From contig JAFECJ010000023.1 in the NCBI GenBank assembly GCA_018242205.1, forward strand, positions 1 to 63,095: a stretch of DNA of 63,095 nucleotides. The letters are read 5' to 3'. The DNA comes from Pseudomonadota bacterium. GTDB taxonomy: Bacteria; Pseudomonadota; Alphaproteobacteria; Rhizobiales; Xanthobacteraceae. The translations under genes were made by a program, and so were the position numbers. The notes beneath the pieces are model-generated. The model had not been told where the DNA came from and did no database searches. It saw only the letters and a list, made by a program, of their open reading frames with translations. This document shows positions 42,506 to 52,739 of this stretch, piece after piece. Every line of letters begins with the position of its first letter. The stretch's first letter is position 1.

Positions 42506-44050
42506 ATGGCCGAAACTGACAGGGCCCGCAGCGGCCAAAGCCGGGCGGAGGCGGCTGATTTCGACCTTGCCATCATCGGCGGCGGCATCAACGGCGTCGG
42601 GCTGGCGCGCGACGCCGCCGGACGCGGACTCAAGGTTCTGCTGGTCGAAATGAACGACCTCGCCGCCGGCACCTCGTCGGCATCGTCCAAGTTGGTTCAC
42701 GGCGGGTTACGCTACCTTGAGCACGGTGCTTTCCGCCTGGTACGCGAAGCGCTCCGCGAACGCGAGGTGCTGCTCGACATCGCACCGCACGTGGTCCGGC
42801 CGATGCGCTTTGTACTGCCGCCGGCGCCGGGACTGCGCGCGCCGCTCAAGCTGCGTTTTGGCCTCTGGCTTTACGACGTGCTCGGCGCGCGCAAGCTGCT
42901 GCCAAAGTCACGCACCATCGACCTGACGCACAACGTGGTCGGCCAGCCGCTCAAACGCTCGTTTCGCTACGGCTTCGAATATTCCGACTGCTGGGTCGAC
43001 GACAGCCGCCTCGTTGTGCTCAACGCGCGCGATGCCGCCGAGCGTGGCGCGCAGGTCCGCACGCGCACCCGCTGCGTGCGCGCCGAGCGCAAGGAGCATT
43101 GGGAGCTGGTGCTGCACGATCATGGCCGCCGCGATGTGGCGACCGCGCGGGTCCTGGTCAACGCCGCCGGGCCGTGGATTGGCGAAGTGGCCGAGAACGT
43201 GTTGCGACAGAAGCTTTCCGCCGGCGTCCGCCTGATCAAGGGCAGTCATATCGTCGTCCGCAAGCTGTTCGATCACGACAGCGGTTATATCCTGCAGGCG
43301 CCGGACAAGCGGGTCGTCTTTGCCTTGCCCTTCGCCGAAGACTTCACGTTGATCGGTACGACCGATGAGAATTTCGTCGGAGATCTCAATTCGCCGGCGC
43401 CCGGCCCGGAAGAGATTCTCTATCTTTGCGAGGTCGCCAACCGCTATTTCCGCCAGACGCTGACGCCGGACGAACTGGTGTGGTCATATGCCGGCGTTCG
43501 CCCGCTGTACGACGACGGCAAGGGCAAGCCGGAAGACGTGACGCGCGACTATCACCTCGAACTCGACGCGCGGCGTCACGAGGCGCCCTTGCTCACGATC
43601 TATGGCGGCAAGATCACCACCTATCGCCGGCTCGCCGAAGCGGCGATGGAAAAGCTCGCTCACTATTTCTCCGGCCGGCCGGCGTGGACGGCGCATGAGA
43701 AGCTGCCGGGCGGCGAATTCGCGTCCGGCAACGTCAAGGAAGTGCTGGCGGAGATGCGGACACGCTGGCCATTCCTCACCGAGCCGATGGCGCGCCGCTT
43801 GCTGCGCGCTTACGGCCAGCGCGCCGAGCGCTTCCTTGGCGAGGCGCAGAATCTTGAAGACCTCGGGCCGACCCTGACCGGTGATCTGACGGCGGCGGAA
43901 GTACGCTATCTGGTCGAGAACGAGTGGGCGGAGGCTGCCGACGACATTCTCTGGCGCCGCAGCAAATTTGGTCTGACGGCAACGCCGGAGGAGCGAGCCG
44001 CCATCGACCGTCTGATCGTCGCGTTACGGCAGCCGGTACCGCGAGGTTAA
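42506..44050 (+). CDS. glpD: glycerol-3-phosphate dehydrogenase (aerobic, FAD)
   Basis: Membrane-associated flavoenzyme that oxidises glycerol-3-phosphate to dihydroxyacetone phosphate and feeds electrons to quinone. The 514 residues contain the FAD motif LAIIGGGINGVGLARDAAGRG, SSKLVHGGLRYLE, NAAGPWIGEVAE, LIGTTDENFVGD and YAGVRPLYDD, plus the C-terminal helical domain. It is the first of three collinear genes with a receiver protein and glpK. A TTAA-N6-TTAA sequence lies about 80 bp upstream. Confidence 0.95.
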   Translation: MAETDRARSGQSRAEAADFDLAIIGGGINGVGLARDAAGRGLKVLLVEMNDLAAGTSSASSKLVHGGLRYLEHGAFRLVREALREREVLLDIAPHVVRPMRFVLPPAPGLRAPLKLRFGLWLYDVLGARKLLPKSRTIDLTHNVVGQPLKRSFRYGFEYSDCWVDDSRLVVLNARDAAERGAQVRTRTRCVRAERKEHWELVLHDHGRRDVATARVLVNAAGPWIGEVAENVLRQKLSAGVRLIKGSHIVVRKLFDHDSGYILQAPDKRVVFALPFAEDFTLIGTTDENFVGDLNSPAPGPEEILYLCEVANRYFRQTLTPDELVWSYAGVRPLYDDGKGKPEDVTRDYHLELDARRHEAPLLTIYGGKITTYRRLAEAAMEKLAHYFSGRPAWTAHEKLPGGEFASGNVKEVLAEMRTRWPFLTEPMARRLLRAYGQRAERFLGEAQNLEDLGPTLTGDLTAAEVRYLVENEWAEAADDILWRRSKFGLTATPEERAAIDRLIVALRQPVPRG

Positions 44051-44154
44051 CGAAACGTTGTCGCCATCGCGGCAATTCAGTTTACGAACTTCACGTTGCA
44101 GCGACGCGACTGTGTTTTACTACCATCGTGAGACGCACCAGAATGGGGCCGCAC

Positions 44155-44673
44155 ATGACATATGACGTGCGCGAACTGGAACGCCGCCTGCAGAAACTGA
44201 AGGTTCTCGTCGTCGATGACGAACCCTTCATGCGTAAGGTCGTGCGCACGCTTCTGACCGGGATGGGCGTCCGCACGGTGATGGAGGCGGCCGATGGGTT
44301 GGCCGGCCTCGAATCGATCCGCCGCAACCTGCCCGATCTCGTCATCCTCGACTGGAGCATGCCCGGAATGGACGGTCCGGCCTTTGTGCGCATGGTGCGC
44401 TCGCCGCAGACCTTTCCAATGCCGGACATCCCGATCATCATGCTGACCGGGCACGGTGAGCGTGCCAAGGTGATCGAGGCGGTGGAAATCGGCGTCAACG
44501 AATTCCTGCTCAAGCCGGTTTCGACCAAGTCGTTGCGTGATCGCGTGGCCGCCGTGCTGTTCAATCCGCGGCCGATGATCCGCTCGGGCGACTATTACGG
44601 GCCCGTGCCCCGCCGGTTCGCCGATGTCCAGCGCGAGAGCGATGACTCCTCGACGCTGGTGTTTTTGAACTGA
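44155..44673 (+). CDS. stand-alone receiver-domain response regulator
   Basis: 172-residue protein with one CheY-like receiver (about 15-140): acidic pair D21/D22, phospho-acceptor D66 (VILDWSMPGMDG), LTGHGE and the switch Lys in EFLLKPVS. No DNA-binding output domain follows; the last 35 residues are extended and charged. It resembles single-domain regulators common in Bradyrhizobium. It sits between glpD and glpK in the same direction, so it may be co-expressed with glycerol use, though its partner kinase is unknown. ATG 44143 is an alternative start. Confidence 0.88.
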   Translation: MTYDVRELERRLQKLKVLVVDDEPFMRKVVRTLLTGMGVRTVMEAADGLAGLESIRRNLPDLVILDWSMPGMDGPAFVRMVRSPQTFPMPDIPIIMLTGHGERAKVIEAVEIGVNEFLLKPVSTKSLRDRVAAVLFNPRPMIRSGDYYGPVPRRFADVQRESDDSSTLVFLN

Positions 44674-44734
44674 CAGGCTTCAAATCGCTCCGAATCCGCT
44701 TTAGCCTCGGCCCATTCGTGCGCCGGGGACGCTC

Positions 44735-46231
44735 TTGTCAGACCATATCATTGCCATCGATCAGGGCACGACCTCGACGCGCGCCATCGTCTTCGACGCC
44801 GGCCTGAAGCCGTGCGCGCAAGCGCAGCAGGAGCTGCCGCAGATATTTCCGGCGCCGGGCTGGGTCGAACACGATCCGGAGGAAATCTGGCGCGCGGCCG
44901 TCGCTGTCGTTTGTGGTGCCATTGCCAAAGCGGGGCTTGCTGCCAAGGACATCGCCGCCATCGGCATCACCAATCAACGCGAAACGACGGTGGTCTGGGA
45001 CCGCGCCTCCGGCCGGCCAATACACAACGCCATCGTTTGGCAGGATCGCCGCACTGCGGATTTCTGCGACAGCCTGCGGGCCGCCGGCCATGAGGAAAGG
45101 ATCGCGGCCAAGACCGGGCTGGTGATCGATCCCTATTTCTCGGCCAGCAAGATCGCCTGGCTGCTCGACCACGTCGACGGCGCGCGCACCAAAGCACAGG
45201 CCGGAGCGCTCGTCTTCGGCACCATCGACAGCTTTCTGTTGTGGCGGCTGACTGGCGGCAAGGTGCACGCGACCGACGCCAGCAACGCGGCGCGTACCAG
45301 CCTGCTCGACATATCGAGCTCGCAATGGGACGACGATTTGTGTCGCCTATTCGGTGTGCCGGCGGCGATGCTGCCGGAAGTCAAGGATTGTGCCGGCCCG
45401 TTCGGCGTCACGGCGCCCGATCTGTTCGGCGCCGCCATTCCGATCCTCGGCATCGCCGGCGATCAGCAGGCGGCGACCGTGGGGCAGGGCTGCTTCAGAC
45501 CCGGGATGATGAAATCGACCTACGGCACCGGCTCGTTCATGCTGCTCAACACCGGGTCCGAGCGTGTCGTCTCGCGCAACCGGCTGCTGTCGACCATCGC
45601 CTATCAGCTCGACGGCAAGCGCACTTATGCGCTGGAAGGCGCGATCTTCATCGCCGGCGCGGCGGTGCAATGGCTGCGCGATGGTTTGAAGGTGATCGCA
45701 AAATCGTCCGACGCCGGCGCGCTCGCCGGGCAGGCCGACCCGGCGGAGAATGTGTATCTCGTGCCGGCCTTTGTCGGGCTCGGCGCACCGTATTGGGATG
45801 CGCAATGTCGCGGCGCGATCTTCGGCCTGACGCGCAATTGCGGCGCGGCCGAGATCGCGCGCGCCGCGCTTGACGCCGTCGGCTATCAGACGCGCGATCT
45901 CGTTGAAGCGATGCATGCCGACTGGCCCGCCGCACGGCAGGCCGAGACAGTCCTGCGTGTCGATGGCGGCATGACGGCGAGCGACCAGTGCATGCAGTTC
46001 CTCGCGGATATATTGGCGGCGCCGGTCGATCGTCCGGTGGTGATGGAAACGACGGCGCTGGGCGCGGCGTATCTGGCCGGCCGCGCCGCCGGCCTTTGCC
46101 CCGATCTCGACGGCTTCGCCGCGCAATGGCAACGCGATCGGCACTTCGAGCCTCGTATGGATGCAGCGACGCGCGAAGCCAAATATGCCGGCTGGAAGGA
46201 CGCGGTGCGGCGTACGCTGACGAAGCAGTAG
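44735..46231 (+). CDS. glpK: glycerol kinase
   Basis: ATP-dependent glycerol phosphorylation feeding GlpD. The 498 residues begin [19 protein letters not shown], with [60 protein letters not shown] and [21 protein letters not shown] of the FGGY family. The start is TTG 44735; no nearby ATG fits. Low-efficiency initiation may limit expression. No glycerol facilitator gene is in the window. Confidence 0.95.
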   Translation: MSDHIIAIDQGTTSTRAIVFDAGLKPCAQAQQELPQIFPAPGWVEHDPEEIWRAAVAVVCGAIAKAGLAAKDIAAIGITNQRETTVVWDRASGRPIHNAIVWQDRRTADFCDSLRAAGHEERIAAKTGLVIDPYFSASKIAWLLDHVDGARTKAQAGALVFGTIDSFLLWRLTGGKVHATDASNAARTSLLDISSSQWDDDLCRLFGVPAAMLPEVKDCAGPFGVTAPDLFGAAIPILGIAGDQQAATVGQGCFRPGMMKSTYGTGSFMLLNTGSERVVSRNRLLSTIAYQLDGKRTYALEGAIFIAGAAVQWLRDGLKVIAKSSDAGALAGQADPAENVYLVPAFVGLGAPYWDAQCRGAIFGLTRNCGAAEIARAALDAVGYQTRDLVEAMHADWPAARQAETVLRVDGGMTASDQCMQFLADILAAPVDRPVVMETTALGAAYLAGRAAGLCPDLDGFAAQWQRDRHFEPRMDAATREAKYAGWKDAVRRTLTKQ

Positions 46232-46249
46232 GCGCCGTTCGCTGAAGGC

Positions 46250-48172
46250 TCAGGGCTTCGCCGGGGCGGTGCTGGTCTCGGCGGCGGGCAAGGCGCCGCC
46301 GGTCAGCCTTTCGATCGCCGAGCGCACCGTTTCGCGGGCGCTGCGCTCGCGCACTGCATTGAGCAGCGGCGCCGCCGCGCCGGAGCGGCGAATGAGCGCT
46401 TCGGCATCGGGCAGCATGGTCGGATCGTCCCAGGAGCCCTGGACGACGAAAGGCAGGCCGAAGGGCTGGGCGCCGGCGCGGGTCGGGGCGACGAGCGCGG
46501 CTGTGCCCTTGAGATCGAGCTCGCGGTTCGGGATCGAGGCGGAACCGGCGAGCGCGAGACGCACCGCGGAACCCTCCACCTTCATGTCCTGGACCTCGAC
46601 GGTGCCTTGCGCCAGACGCAGGCTGACGGCGATCTTGTTGTAGGGCGTGCTGCCGGTACGGAAATCGCCGCCGCCGGACAGCGGACGCCGTTCGAGCCGC
46701 TTGAGAAGCTGCTCGACATCGATGCCGGAAATCGCGCCGTCGCTTCCGGTCAGCGATGCGGTGCCGCTCAAGGTCTGCGTCACACCGAGGACGCTGTCGC
46801 CGGTGCCGTCGATGGACATCGACATGGTGCCTTTGCCCTCGAGCCGCCTGAGGCCGAACAACTGCCCGAGACAATTTTCGAGGTCGACGTCGGCGAACTG
46901 CACCTGCGATTTGAAGTCCACGCCGGAATCGAAATTGGTGAGCGCCACCGATCCCTTGATGACGCCGCCGAACGCCTGGGCCTCGCCGATCGAGATCATG
47001 AGCTTGCCGTTGTGCAGATTGGCGCCGATCGCCGTGCGGCCGATCTTGGCGTTGCCCATCACTACATTGGCCGCCGAGACCCGCAGGTCGAAATCCATGC
47101 CGCTGAGGCCCTCGGGCGTCAGCCGTGTGTCGTTCCAGGCGCGCTGGTTGGTGGCAAGCAGACGCACCGTGGAAATGTAGGGCGTCAGGTTGAGCGTGTC
47201 GGCGGCCAGCGTGCCTTGCAGCGTCTGTCGTCCTTCATTGGCGAAGGACAGCACGCCCTCAGCGCTGTTGCCGTCGAGTTCGACATTGACGCCCGCCAGG
47301 CTGATGGTGTCGCCCACGATGTTGGTCTGCGCCTTGATCGAGAAACGGCCGAAGCCGCCGCCGGGCAATGGTTCGTGCCCGGCCCAGGTCAGCGCGCGGC
47401 GCAGCGAGACCGCATCGGCCGCCAGTGTGCCCTCGACCTTGAGCGTCGGCTTGAAACTGAAAGCGCCTTCGAAGGCGGCATTCATCGGCGCTCCGTTCAA
47501 ACGCAATTTCACGCCGCTGCGATTGCCGGCGAGCGCCGCGGCGAAATCGGCGAGCGTCACGCTCGCATTGACCTTCTCGCCATGCCAGATGAAATGGCCG
47601 GTGGCGCCGAGGCTCTTGGAGATGAACGGCCAGGCCAGAGAAAAGTCGACGCCGTGCAGCGTCTCGACGGTCCGGTCTTTATCGTCGCGCAGCAGTAGGG
47701 TGCCGTCGTCGATGCGCATCTCGGAGAAGGCGGCCACGGTGCGGCTGGCATGCGGCTTCTGGCCGCGCGCCAGCGCGGCAATCAATACCGACCAGTTCGA
47801 TCCGCCGTCACGATCGAAGTCGATGGCGATGGTCGGCTTCTCCAGCGAGATGTCGGCAATCTCTACGCGGCCGACCAGCAGCGGGAAGAACCGCAAGCGT
47901 GCCGTCAGGCGCTCGGCGGTCAGCGCCGGGCGTTCCGGATCGCCGAGCACGACGTCGGCGAAGCTGACGCTGCCCTTGGGAAACAGGGTGACGCTTGCCT
48001 TGCCACCGAGAATGGGATCGAGGCCTGTGGCCGAACGGATGCCGTTCAAGACCTCGCTGCGCACGGTATCCGGCGAGATCAGGTAGCCGGCGGTTGTGAG
48101 GATGCCGACCGCCACCGCGGCGACGGCGAGCAGCACAAATCCCAAGCGTCGAATGCCAGCAAAAGCCGTCAA
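46250..48172 (-). CDS. AsmA-family protein
   Basis: 640-residue inner-membrane-anchored periplasmic protein of the AsmA superfamily (bridge-like lipid transfer/outer-membrane homeostasis proteins). One N-terminal membrane segment (about 8-30) is followed by AsmA N-terminal pattern SATGLDPILGGKASVTLFPKG and long repeats of beta-structure. The C-terminal region FGLRRLEGKGTMSMSIDGTG...FRTGSTPYNKIAVSLRLAQG fits AsmA_2. The only suitable start seen is TTG 48172, without a clear ribosome site, so the exact N-terminus is uncertain. It is convergent with glpK. Confidence 0.87.
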   Translation of the reverse strand: MTAFAGIRRLGFVLLAVAAVAVGILTTAGYLISPDTVRSEVLNGIRSATGLDPILGGKASVTLFPKGSVSFADVVLGDPERPALTAERLTARLRFFPLLVGRVEIADISLEKPTIAIDFDRDGGSNWSVLIAALARGQKPHASRTVAAFSEMRIDDGTLLLRDDKDRTVETLHGVDFSLAWPFISKSLGATGHFIWHGEKVNASVTLADFAAALAGNRSGVKLRLNGAPMNAAFEGAFSFKPTLKVEGTLAADAVSLRRALTWAGHEPLPGGGFGRFSIKAQTNIVGDTISLAGVNVELDGNSAEGVLSFANEGRQTLQGTLAADTLNLTPYISTVRLLATNQRAWNDTRLTPEGLSGMDFDLRVSAANVVMGNAKIGRTAIGANLHNGKLMISIGEAQAFGGVIKGSVALTNFDSGVDFKSQVQFADVDLENCLGQLFGLRRLEGKGTMSMSIDGTGDSVLGVTQTLSGTASLTGSDGAISGIDVEQLLKRLERRPLSGGGDFRTGSTPYNKIAVSLRLAQGTVEVQDMKVEGSAVRLALAGSASIPNRELDLKGTAALVAPTRAGAQPFGLPFVVQGSWDDPTMLPDAEALIRRSGAAAPLLNAVRERSARETVRSAIERLTGGALPAAETSTAPAKP

Positions 48173-48284
48173 AATAGCAATATCCGATGAGTCAGCATGA
48201 TAGCCCGGACTTGGCCGATGACTATACCATCGGGCCGGCCAACGCCAACATGAGCGGGTTCTGTGACCCTTTTAGGGCCGGCCC

Positions 48285-48817
48285 GGGGTTGGCGGGCGAT
48301 TGCGGTTAATTTCGAGCGGCGTTTTGCGGTCGCGGCGGTCGGTCAGCCGCAACAGAAAGATGATCGGCGGTATTCCTGCCGCGACGATCGGCAGCGCCGC
48401 GGGGGCGCCCGTCCTCGAAGCTGCCGCGGCCGGCGTGCTGATAATTCGACGTCGCCAGGGTCTCGACGTTGAGCGGGCGCAGCAGCAGCGTGATCGGCAG
48501 TTCCTTGAGACAGTCGACGAAAACCAGGAGCGCCGCCGCCGCCGGGGCGGGTGCCTATCATGGGCAGATGGATGCGGCGGAGGATTGGCCCGACGCCGGC
48601 ATCATCGAGACGGGCGCTATCGTCGAACTCGCGCGGTATTTGTGCGAGTGCCGATTGAACGAGGCCGACGGCGATCGAAGCGAACCGAGCGCTGTCAGCG
48701 ACGATCAGCGCCGCCGCCGATCCGGCGAGAACCAGCCCGGCGTGGACCCCTGTCGTCCTCTCGAGCAACCCACTGATGGCGTTGTCCGTCGCGACGAGCG
48801 GCGACAGCAGGCCGAAA
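48285..48817 (-). pseudogene. decayed iron(III)-type ABC permease (FbpB-like) C-terminal fragment
   Basis: On the minus strand the stretch reads GLLERTTGVHAGLVLAGSAA ... SARFASIAVGLVQSALAQIP ... HLPMI, then shifts frame near 48550 to ALLVFVDCLKELPITLLLRP ... NVETLATSNYQHAGRGSFEDG, then shifts again near 48415 to AALPIVAAGIPPIIFLLRL. Together this matches the last ~170 residues of Fe(3+)/thiamine-type ABC permeases. The N-terminal part is absent, replaced by the DUF1194 gene. At least two frameshifts make it non-functional. Confidence 0.75.
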
Positions 48818-48819
48818 CT

Positions 48820-49560
48820 TCAGCGGAATGCGCGGCCGTCGCCTGCATCGGCAATCTCCGCGATCATCTTCTTCAGGATCGCATCGCCGAAGGACTCGAA
48901 GTTCTGCGCTTCCATGACGAAGCTGCCCGGGCCGCCGGTCACGTTGTCGCGGTAGTATTTGGCAAGCCCGCCGGGCGGATTTGTGTGCTCGGGATTCCAC
49001 GGCATCGGTGTATCGCTAAGGATGACCAGGCCGTTGATGACGATGCCCCTGTTGAGCGCTTCATCGCGCACGGCCACCACGTCGCGCCCGGAATTGTTGG
49101 TGCCGTCGCCGGACACGTCGATGGTTTGCCGCTCCGACTCGTAGGGTGCCTTGTCGAGTTGCGCCATTGCCGCCTCGATGCCGCCGCTGATCGAGGTGCG
49201 GTCTCCAAAAGCGCGCGGTTCCTCGAGCAGCCGGGTGCCAAAGGCATGGGCCGACTGTTGGCCATCGATCATCGTCCAGTCGATGACGACCTTCTGGCTG
49301 CTCATGCCTGACCATTCGAGAAACATCACGGCGATACGGCCGTTGCGCCCGCCTTTGATGGCGTCGAGCACGCGCGGATTGGCGATTGCCGCGGCATAGC
49401 CGTCGCGCTGCAGTTTGAATTTTTCAGGTGTGACGCTGCGCGACACATCGGACGCCAGCACCAGCAGCAGATCGACCTTGTCGGCGGCGCGCGCCGCGCC
49501 GGACAATATCGACGCGGACAGGGCAAGGCCCAGCAGCGCCGTTTGAACCAGATGCCGCAT
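48820..49560 (-). CDS. DUF1194 exported protein, von Willebrand A-like
   Basis: 246 residues with a signal peptide (about 1-25, ending SGAARA) and a VWA-like fold: VDLLLVLASDVSRSVTP (MIDAS-like DxSxS start), SGGIEAAMAQL and VSGDGTNNSGRD. DUF1194 proteins are periplasmic and of unknown function in Rhizobiales. The ATG at 49560 gives a normal signal peptide. It lies immediately upstream of the iron-permease remnant and about 70 bp downstream of the large histidine kinase gene on the same strand. Confidence 0.85.
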   Translation of the reverse strand: MRHLVQTALLGLALSASILSGAARAADKVDLLLVLASDVSRSVTPEKFKLQRDGYAAAIANPRVLDAIKGGRNGRIAVMFLEWSGMSSQKVVIDWTMIDGQQSAHAFGTRLLEEPRAFGDRTSISGGIEAAMAQLDKAPYESERQTIDVSGDGTNNSGRDVVAVRDEALNRGIVINGLVILSDTPMPWNPEHTNPPGGLAKYYRDNVTGGPGSFVMEAQNFESFGDAILKKMIAEIADAGDGRAFR

Positions 49561-49628
49561 GACGTCTTGGTCTCCGTCATCCCGCCGCCGGATAGGATAA
49601 CGCGTCGCCGCGAAAGTCGTGCGTAAAT

Positions 49629-52535
49629 TTATTCGGCCAGCACGCGGGTCGCCGGGAAGGCAACCTCGACCAGGGTTCCGTCGTCGGGCCGGCTGGTGAT
49701 GCGGAAGCGGGCGTGGTTGGCCTCCGCCAATGCCTTGGTGATAGGCAGACCGAGCCCGGTACCGCTGGCGCCCCAGCGCGAGGCGGTCGCAAGCTGCCGG
49801 AACGGCTCCAGCGCGGTCTGCAGTTCGAGTTCGCTCATCCCGGCGCCGGTATCCCGCACCCTGAGGCTCGCCTCGTTGTCGTCGTTGACCGCGGTCGAGA
49901 CGATCACCTGGCCGCCGGCCCCAGTGAACTTGATCGAGTTCGACAGGATGTTGAGCGCGATCTGGCGCACCGAACGCGCGTCGGCGATGATCGGCGGCAG
50001 GTTCGGCGACAGCGCGGTGCGGATGATGACGCGCTCGCGATTGGCCTGCTGCTGCATCATCGCCACGCAATCCTGAACGATGTCGTTCAGGTTGACGCTG
50101 GCGAAAGTCAGATCGAGCTTGCCGGCCTCGATCTTCGACAGATCGAGGAGATCGTTGAGCAGCGAGATCAGGTGTCCGCCGGAGGCGTGGATGTCCTTGA
50201 GGTATTCCTTGTAGCGCTCGTTGCCGATGGCGCCGAAGCGCTCGTCCATCATCACTTCCGAGAAGCCGATGATGGCGTTGAGCGGCGTGCGGATCTCGTG
50301 GCTAATCTTGGCGAGGAATTCCGATTTGGCCGTCGACACGCGCTCGGCCTCGCGCCGCGCGTTGATCAGCTCTTCCTCGGTGCGCTTCCAGGCGGTGAGG
50401 TCGCGCAATACGGCGCAGAACTTATCGCCGTGCTCTAGGCGTCCCATGGTCACGTAGAGCGGCACCAGCCCGCCGCGCTTGAAGCGGCCGATGGCTTCGC
50501 GGCCGGCATCCGGCAGGCTGCCGCGATCGCCGGAGACGCGATCGAGATAGTCGAGCATGCTGCGCCGGCTCTCCGGTGCAAACAACTCGCCGAGGCCCAG
50601 ATCGGTGAAATCGGCGGCGTCGTAGCCGAACAGCGCCTGCGCCGAGCGGTTGGCGGAAAGCACGCGGCCGGCACGGTCGAGCACCAGCACGCCGTCGGTG
50701 GCGGTGTCGAGAATGGCGCGCAGCTCGCTGGTTTCGGTTTCCAGCCGGTGCAGCGTGGCTTCGTTGGTCTGGGGCTGCGCTTCGGCGATGCCGCTGGTCT
50801 GGATCATCAGCACCAGCGCATTCTCGCCGCCCCATGGCACGCTGAACAACTTGCCCTGCACCGGCTTGCACTCGCCATTGACGGTGTTGATGGTCAGCGA
50901 CTTGGCGTGGTTTCCGTTGGCGCCGTTGCCTTGGGAGGCGGAGGCGCCGTTTTGGTCGCGCGAAGGTTCGATGAACAGGCTGTCGAGCCCGCCAGCTTCG
51001 GTCAGCGCCGCCAGGCTGTCGTAGCCGGTCCAGTCGAGAAACGCGCGATTGGCGTAGAGCAGATTGTTGAGCCGGTAGACCAAAATTCCGGTTGGCAAAC
51101 GATCGAGGATGATGCGGCTGTCGTCGGGCGCGCTACGGGGCGCCGTCGCCGGCGTCAGCGGCATGGTCAGCGGTTCGGCGGCGAAGTCGGGGGTGTCGTC
51201 CTGCGCCGGCGTGTGCCGCGACGACGCGCCCTTGAGCCGCGCATTCAGTTCGCGCGCCAGCTCTTCGAAATTGCTGGTCTCGCCGGCCGACAGCGACGGT
51301 GTCGCTTGCGGGGATGGCGCAGGCTGCGGCGGTTCGGCGACCGGACCGATCGGCGGCGTCGGCAACACCGGTGCTTCCGGCGTGACCGGGCGCAAGGTTA
51401 GAACCTTCGCCTCGGTGAGCGGCGGCGTGGGTCGCGGTGGCACGACGGTCAGGTGGCGCAGACCGGCGCGACAGATGCCGAAGCCGCGATAGCCGGTGAA
51501 CCTGCGCTCGCGGTCAAACATCGGCAGGCCGGACATCTCGATCGCGACGCGATCGTTCGAGCCATCGACCGGCCAGTGCACGACGATGCCGCTCCATGTC
51601 TCGCGCGCCGCCAATGCGCGGGCGATCCGCCGTTCAGGATCGAGACCGAGCGTCTGTGCGACATCAGACCAGCCACGCAGCAGCACTGACGCCGTTTCCG
51701 GTCCCAACAGTTGCGCGAAATTCTCCATGCCCTGCGTGAAGTGGGTGGCCGCGTCCATCTGCCAGACGAAACGATAAGGCAGCGGGCGGGTCGACGTTTC
51801 GAGCGGCGGTCTCGGCGTTACGACCGGCATTGCCGGCTTGTCGGCGACGATATCGTTGGCGGCGGGCGGCGCCGCTTCCGCTTTGACGGGCGCGAACTGC
51901 AGCAGCAGCGCGTCGGTGGCGCCGGCGCCGAGCTTGCGCAGGATCACCGGTCCTATGGCGCTGTCGCCTTCGGCGCGGCCGTTATGGCTCGCTTCGCGTG
52001 CCAGCTTGACTAGGTCGAGGGCGACGAGGTCGGACCGTGCGTCGAGACGTTGCCGCGCGTCGGCGTTGCTTTCGATCAGTTCGCCATCGGCGCTGAAGAT
52101 CGCGGCCGGCCGATCGAGTGTGGCGATGAGACGCCGCGCCCGTTCGCGCAAGGTAAATTCCGGGCCGGCACGTTCGGTCGCAGCGACAAGTACGGCTTCG
52201 CTGTTGTCGGCAAACTTGAGGCGCGAGCACAGGCAGGTCAGAACGCCGCCGAGCGGCGCGCCGAAGCCGCGCAGTCGCTCCAGCCGCTTGGTGCCGACCG
52301 GCGGCAGAGTGCCGGCGAGGCGCTTGATCTGTGCCGCGGCGGGATGGTGCGGATCGAAGTTAAGCTGCGCCAGTTCGGCCGCGGTCGCGGCGTTGAAGAT
52401 TGCGGCAGCCCCCGCGTTTGCCCACAGGATGCGTCCCGCGTCGGCGGTCCACAGCCAGACCGGCGCGGGAGCGAGCGCGTACTCGGCCAGACGCGCATGG
52501 TCGAGCCAGTCCTGGGGTTGAGTCGCTCGGGTCAT
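49629..52535 (-). CDS. multi-PAS sensor histidine kinase, PdhS/PleC-like
   Basis: 968-residue histidine kinase without predicted membrane helices. N-terminal PAS-like modules (about 20-75, 145-200 and 255-360) lead to a Pro/Ala-rich linker (about 375-460). Two further PAS domains follow (about 480-590; about 615-725, VLDRAGRVLSANRSAQALFGYDAADF). Then come HisKA with H746 (KISHEIRTPLNAIIGFSEVM) and an HATPase with NILSNSIKFTG, DTGAGM and GTGLGLPI. The H-box and following helix resemble PdhS, PleC and DivJ kinases, suggesting signalling to DivK-type receivers, though this is inference. The start is ATG 52535; no strong ribosome site is seen. Confidence 0.88.
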   Translation of the reverse strand: MTRATQPQDWLDHARLAEYALAPAPVWLWTADAGRILWANAGAAAIFNAATAAELAQLNFDPHHPAAAQIKRLAGTLPPVGTKRLERLRGFGAPLGGVLTCLCSRLKFADNSEAVLVAATERAGPEFTLRERARRLIATLDRPAAIFSADGELIESNADARQRLDARSDLVALDLVKLAREASHNGRAEGDSAIGPVILRKLGAGATDALLLQFAPVKAEAAPPAANDIVADKPAMPVVTPRPPLETSTRPLPYRFVWQMDAATHFTQGMENFAQLLGPETASVLLRGWSDVAQTLGLDPERRIARALAARETWSGIVVHWPVDGSNDRVAIEMSGLPMFDRERRFTGYRGFGICRAGLRHLTVVPPRPTPPLTEAKVLTLRPVTPEAPVLPTPPIGPVAEPPQPAPSPQATPSLSAGETSNFEELARELNARLKGASSRHTPAQDDTPDFAAEPLTMPLTPATAPRSAPDDSRIILDRLPTGILVYRLNNLLYANRAFLDWTGYDSLAALTEAGGLDSLFIEPSRDQNGASASQGNGANGNHAKSLTINTVNGECKPVQGKLFSVPWGGENALVLMIQTSGIAEAQPQTNEATLHRLETETSELRAILDTATDGVLVLDRAGRVLSANRSAQALFGYDAADFTDLGLGELFAPESRRSMLDYLDRVSGDRGSLPDAGREAIGRFKRGGLVPLYVTMGRLEHGDKFCAVLRDLTAWKRTEEELINARREAERVSTAKSEFLAKISHEIRTPLNAIIGFSEVMMDERFGAIGNERYKEYLKDIHASGGHLISLLNDLLDLSKIEAGKLDLTFASVNLNDIVQDCVAMMQQQANRERVIIRTALSPNLPPIIADARSVRQIALNILSNSIKFTGAGGQVIVSTAVNDDNEASLRVRDTGAGMSELELQTALEPFRQLATASRWGASGTGLGLPITKALAEANHARFRITSRPDDGTLVEVAFPATRVLAE

Positions 52536-52739
52536 TGCACGCCGAAAACGCCGCAGTGTTACAGCTAACAAAGCATTAATACGGCGGGCGCCCGGTGAGG
52601 TCCATGCGGCCGGACCTGTCGCCCACTTTCATAAGGCGGTAACCTTAATCGGCTTGGGGGCCGCCCGTCACATATCCGCTGGACAGGCGGGGTAGGATTC
52701 GTTGACCGTGAGGCAAGACACCACTCAAGGAGTTCCATC

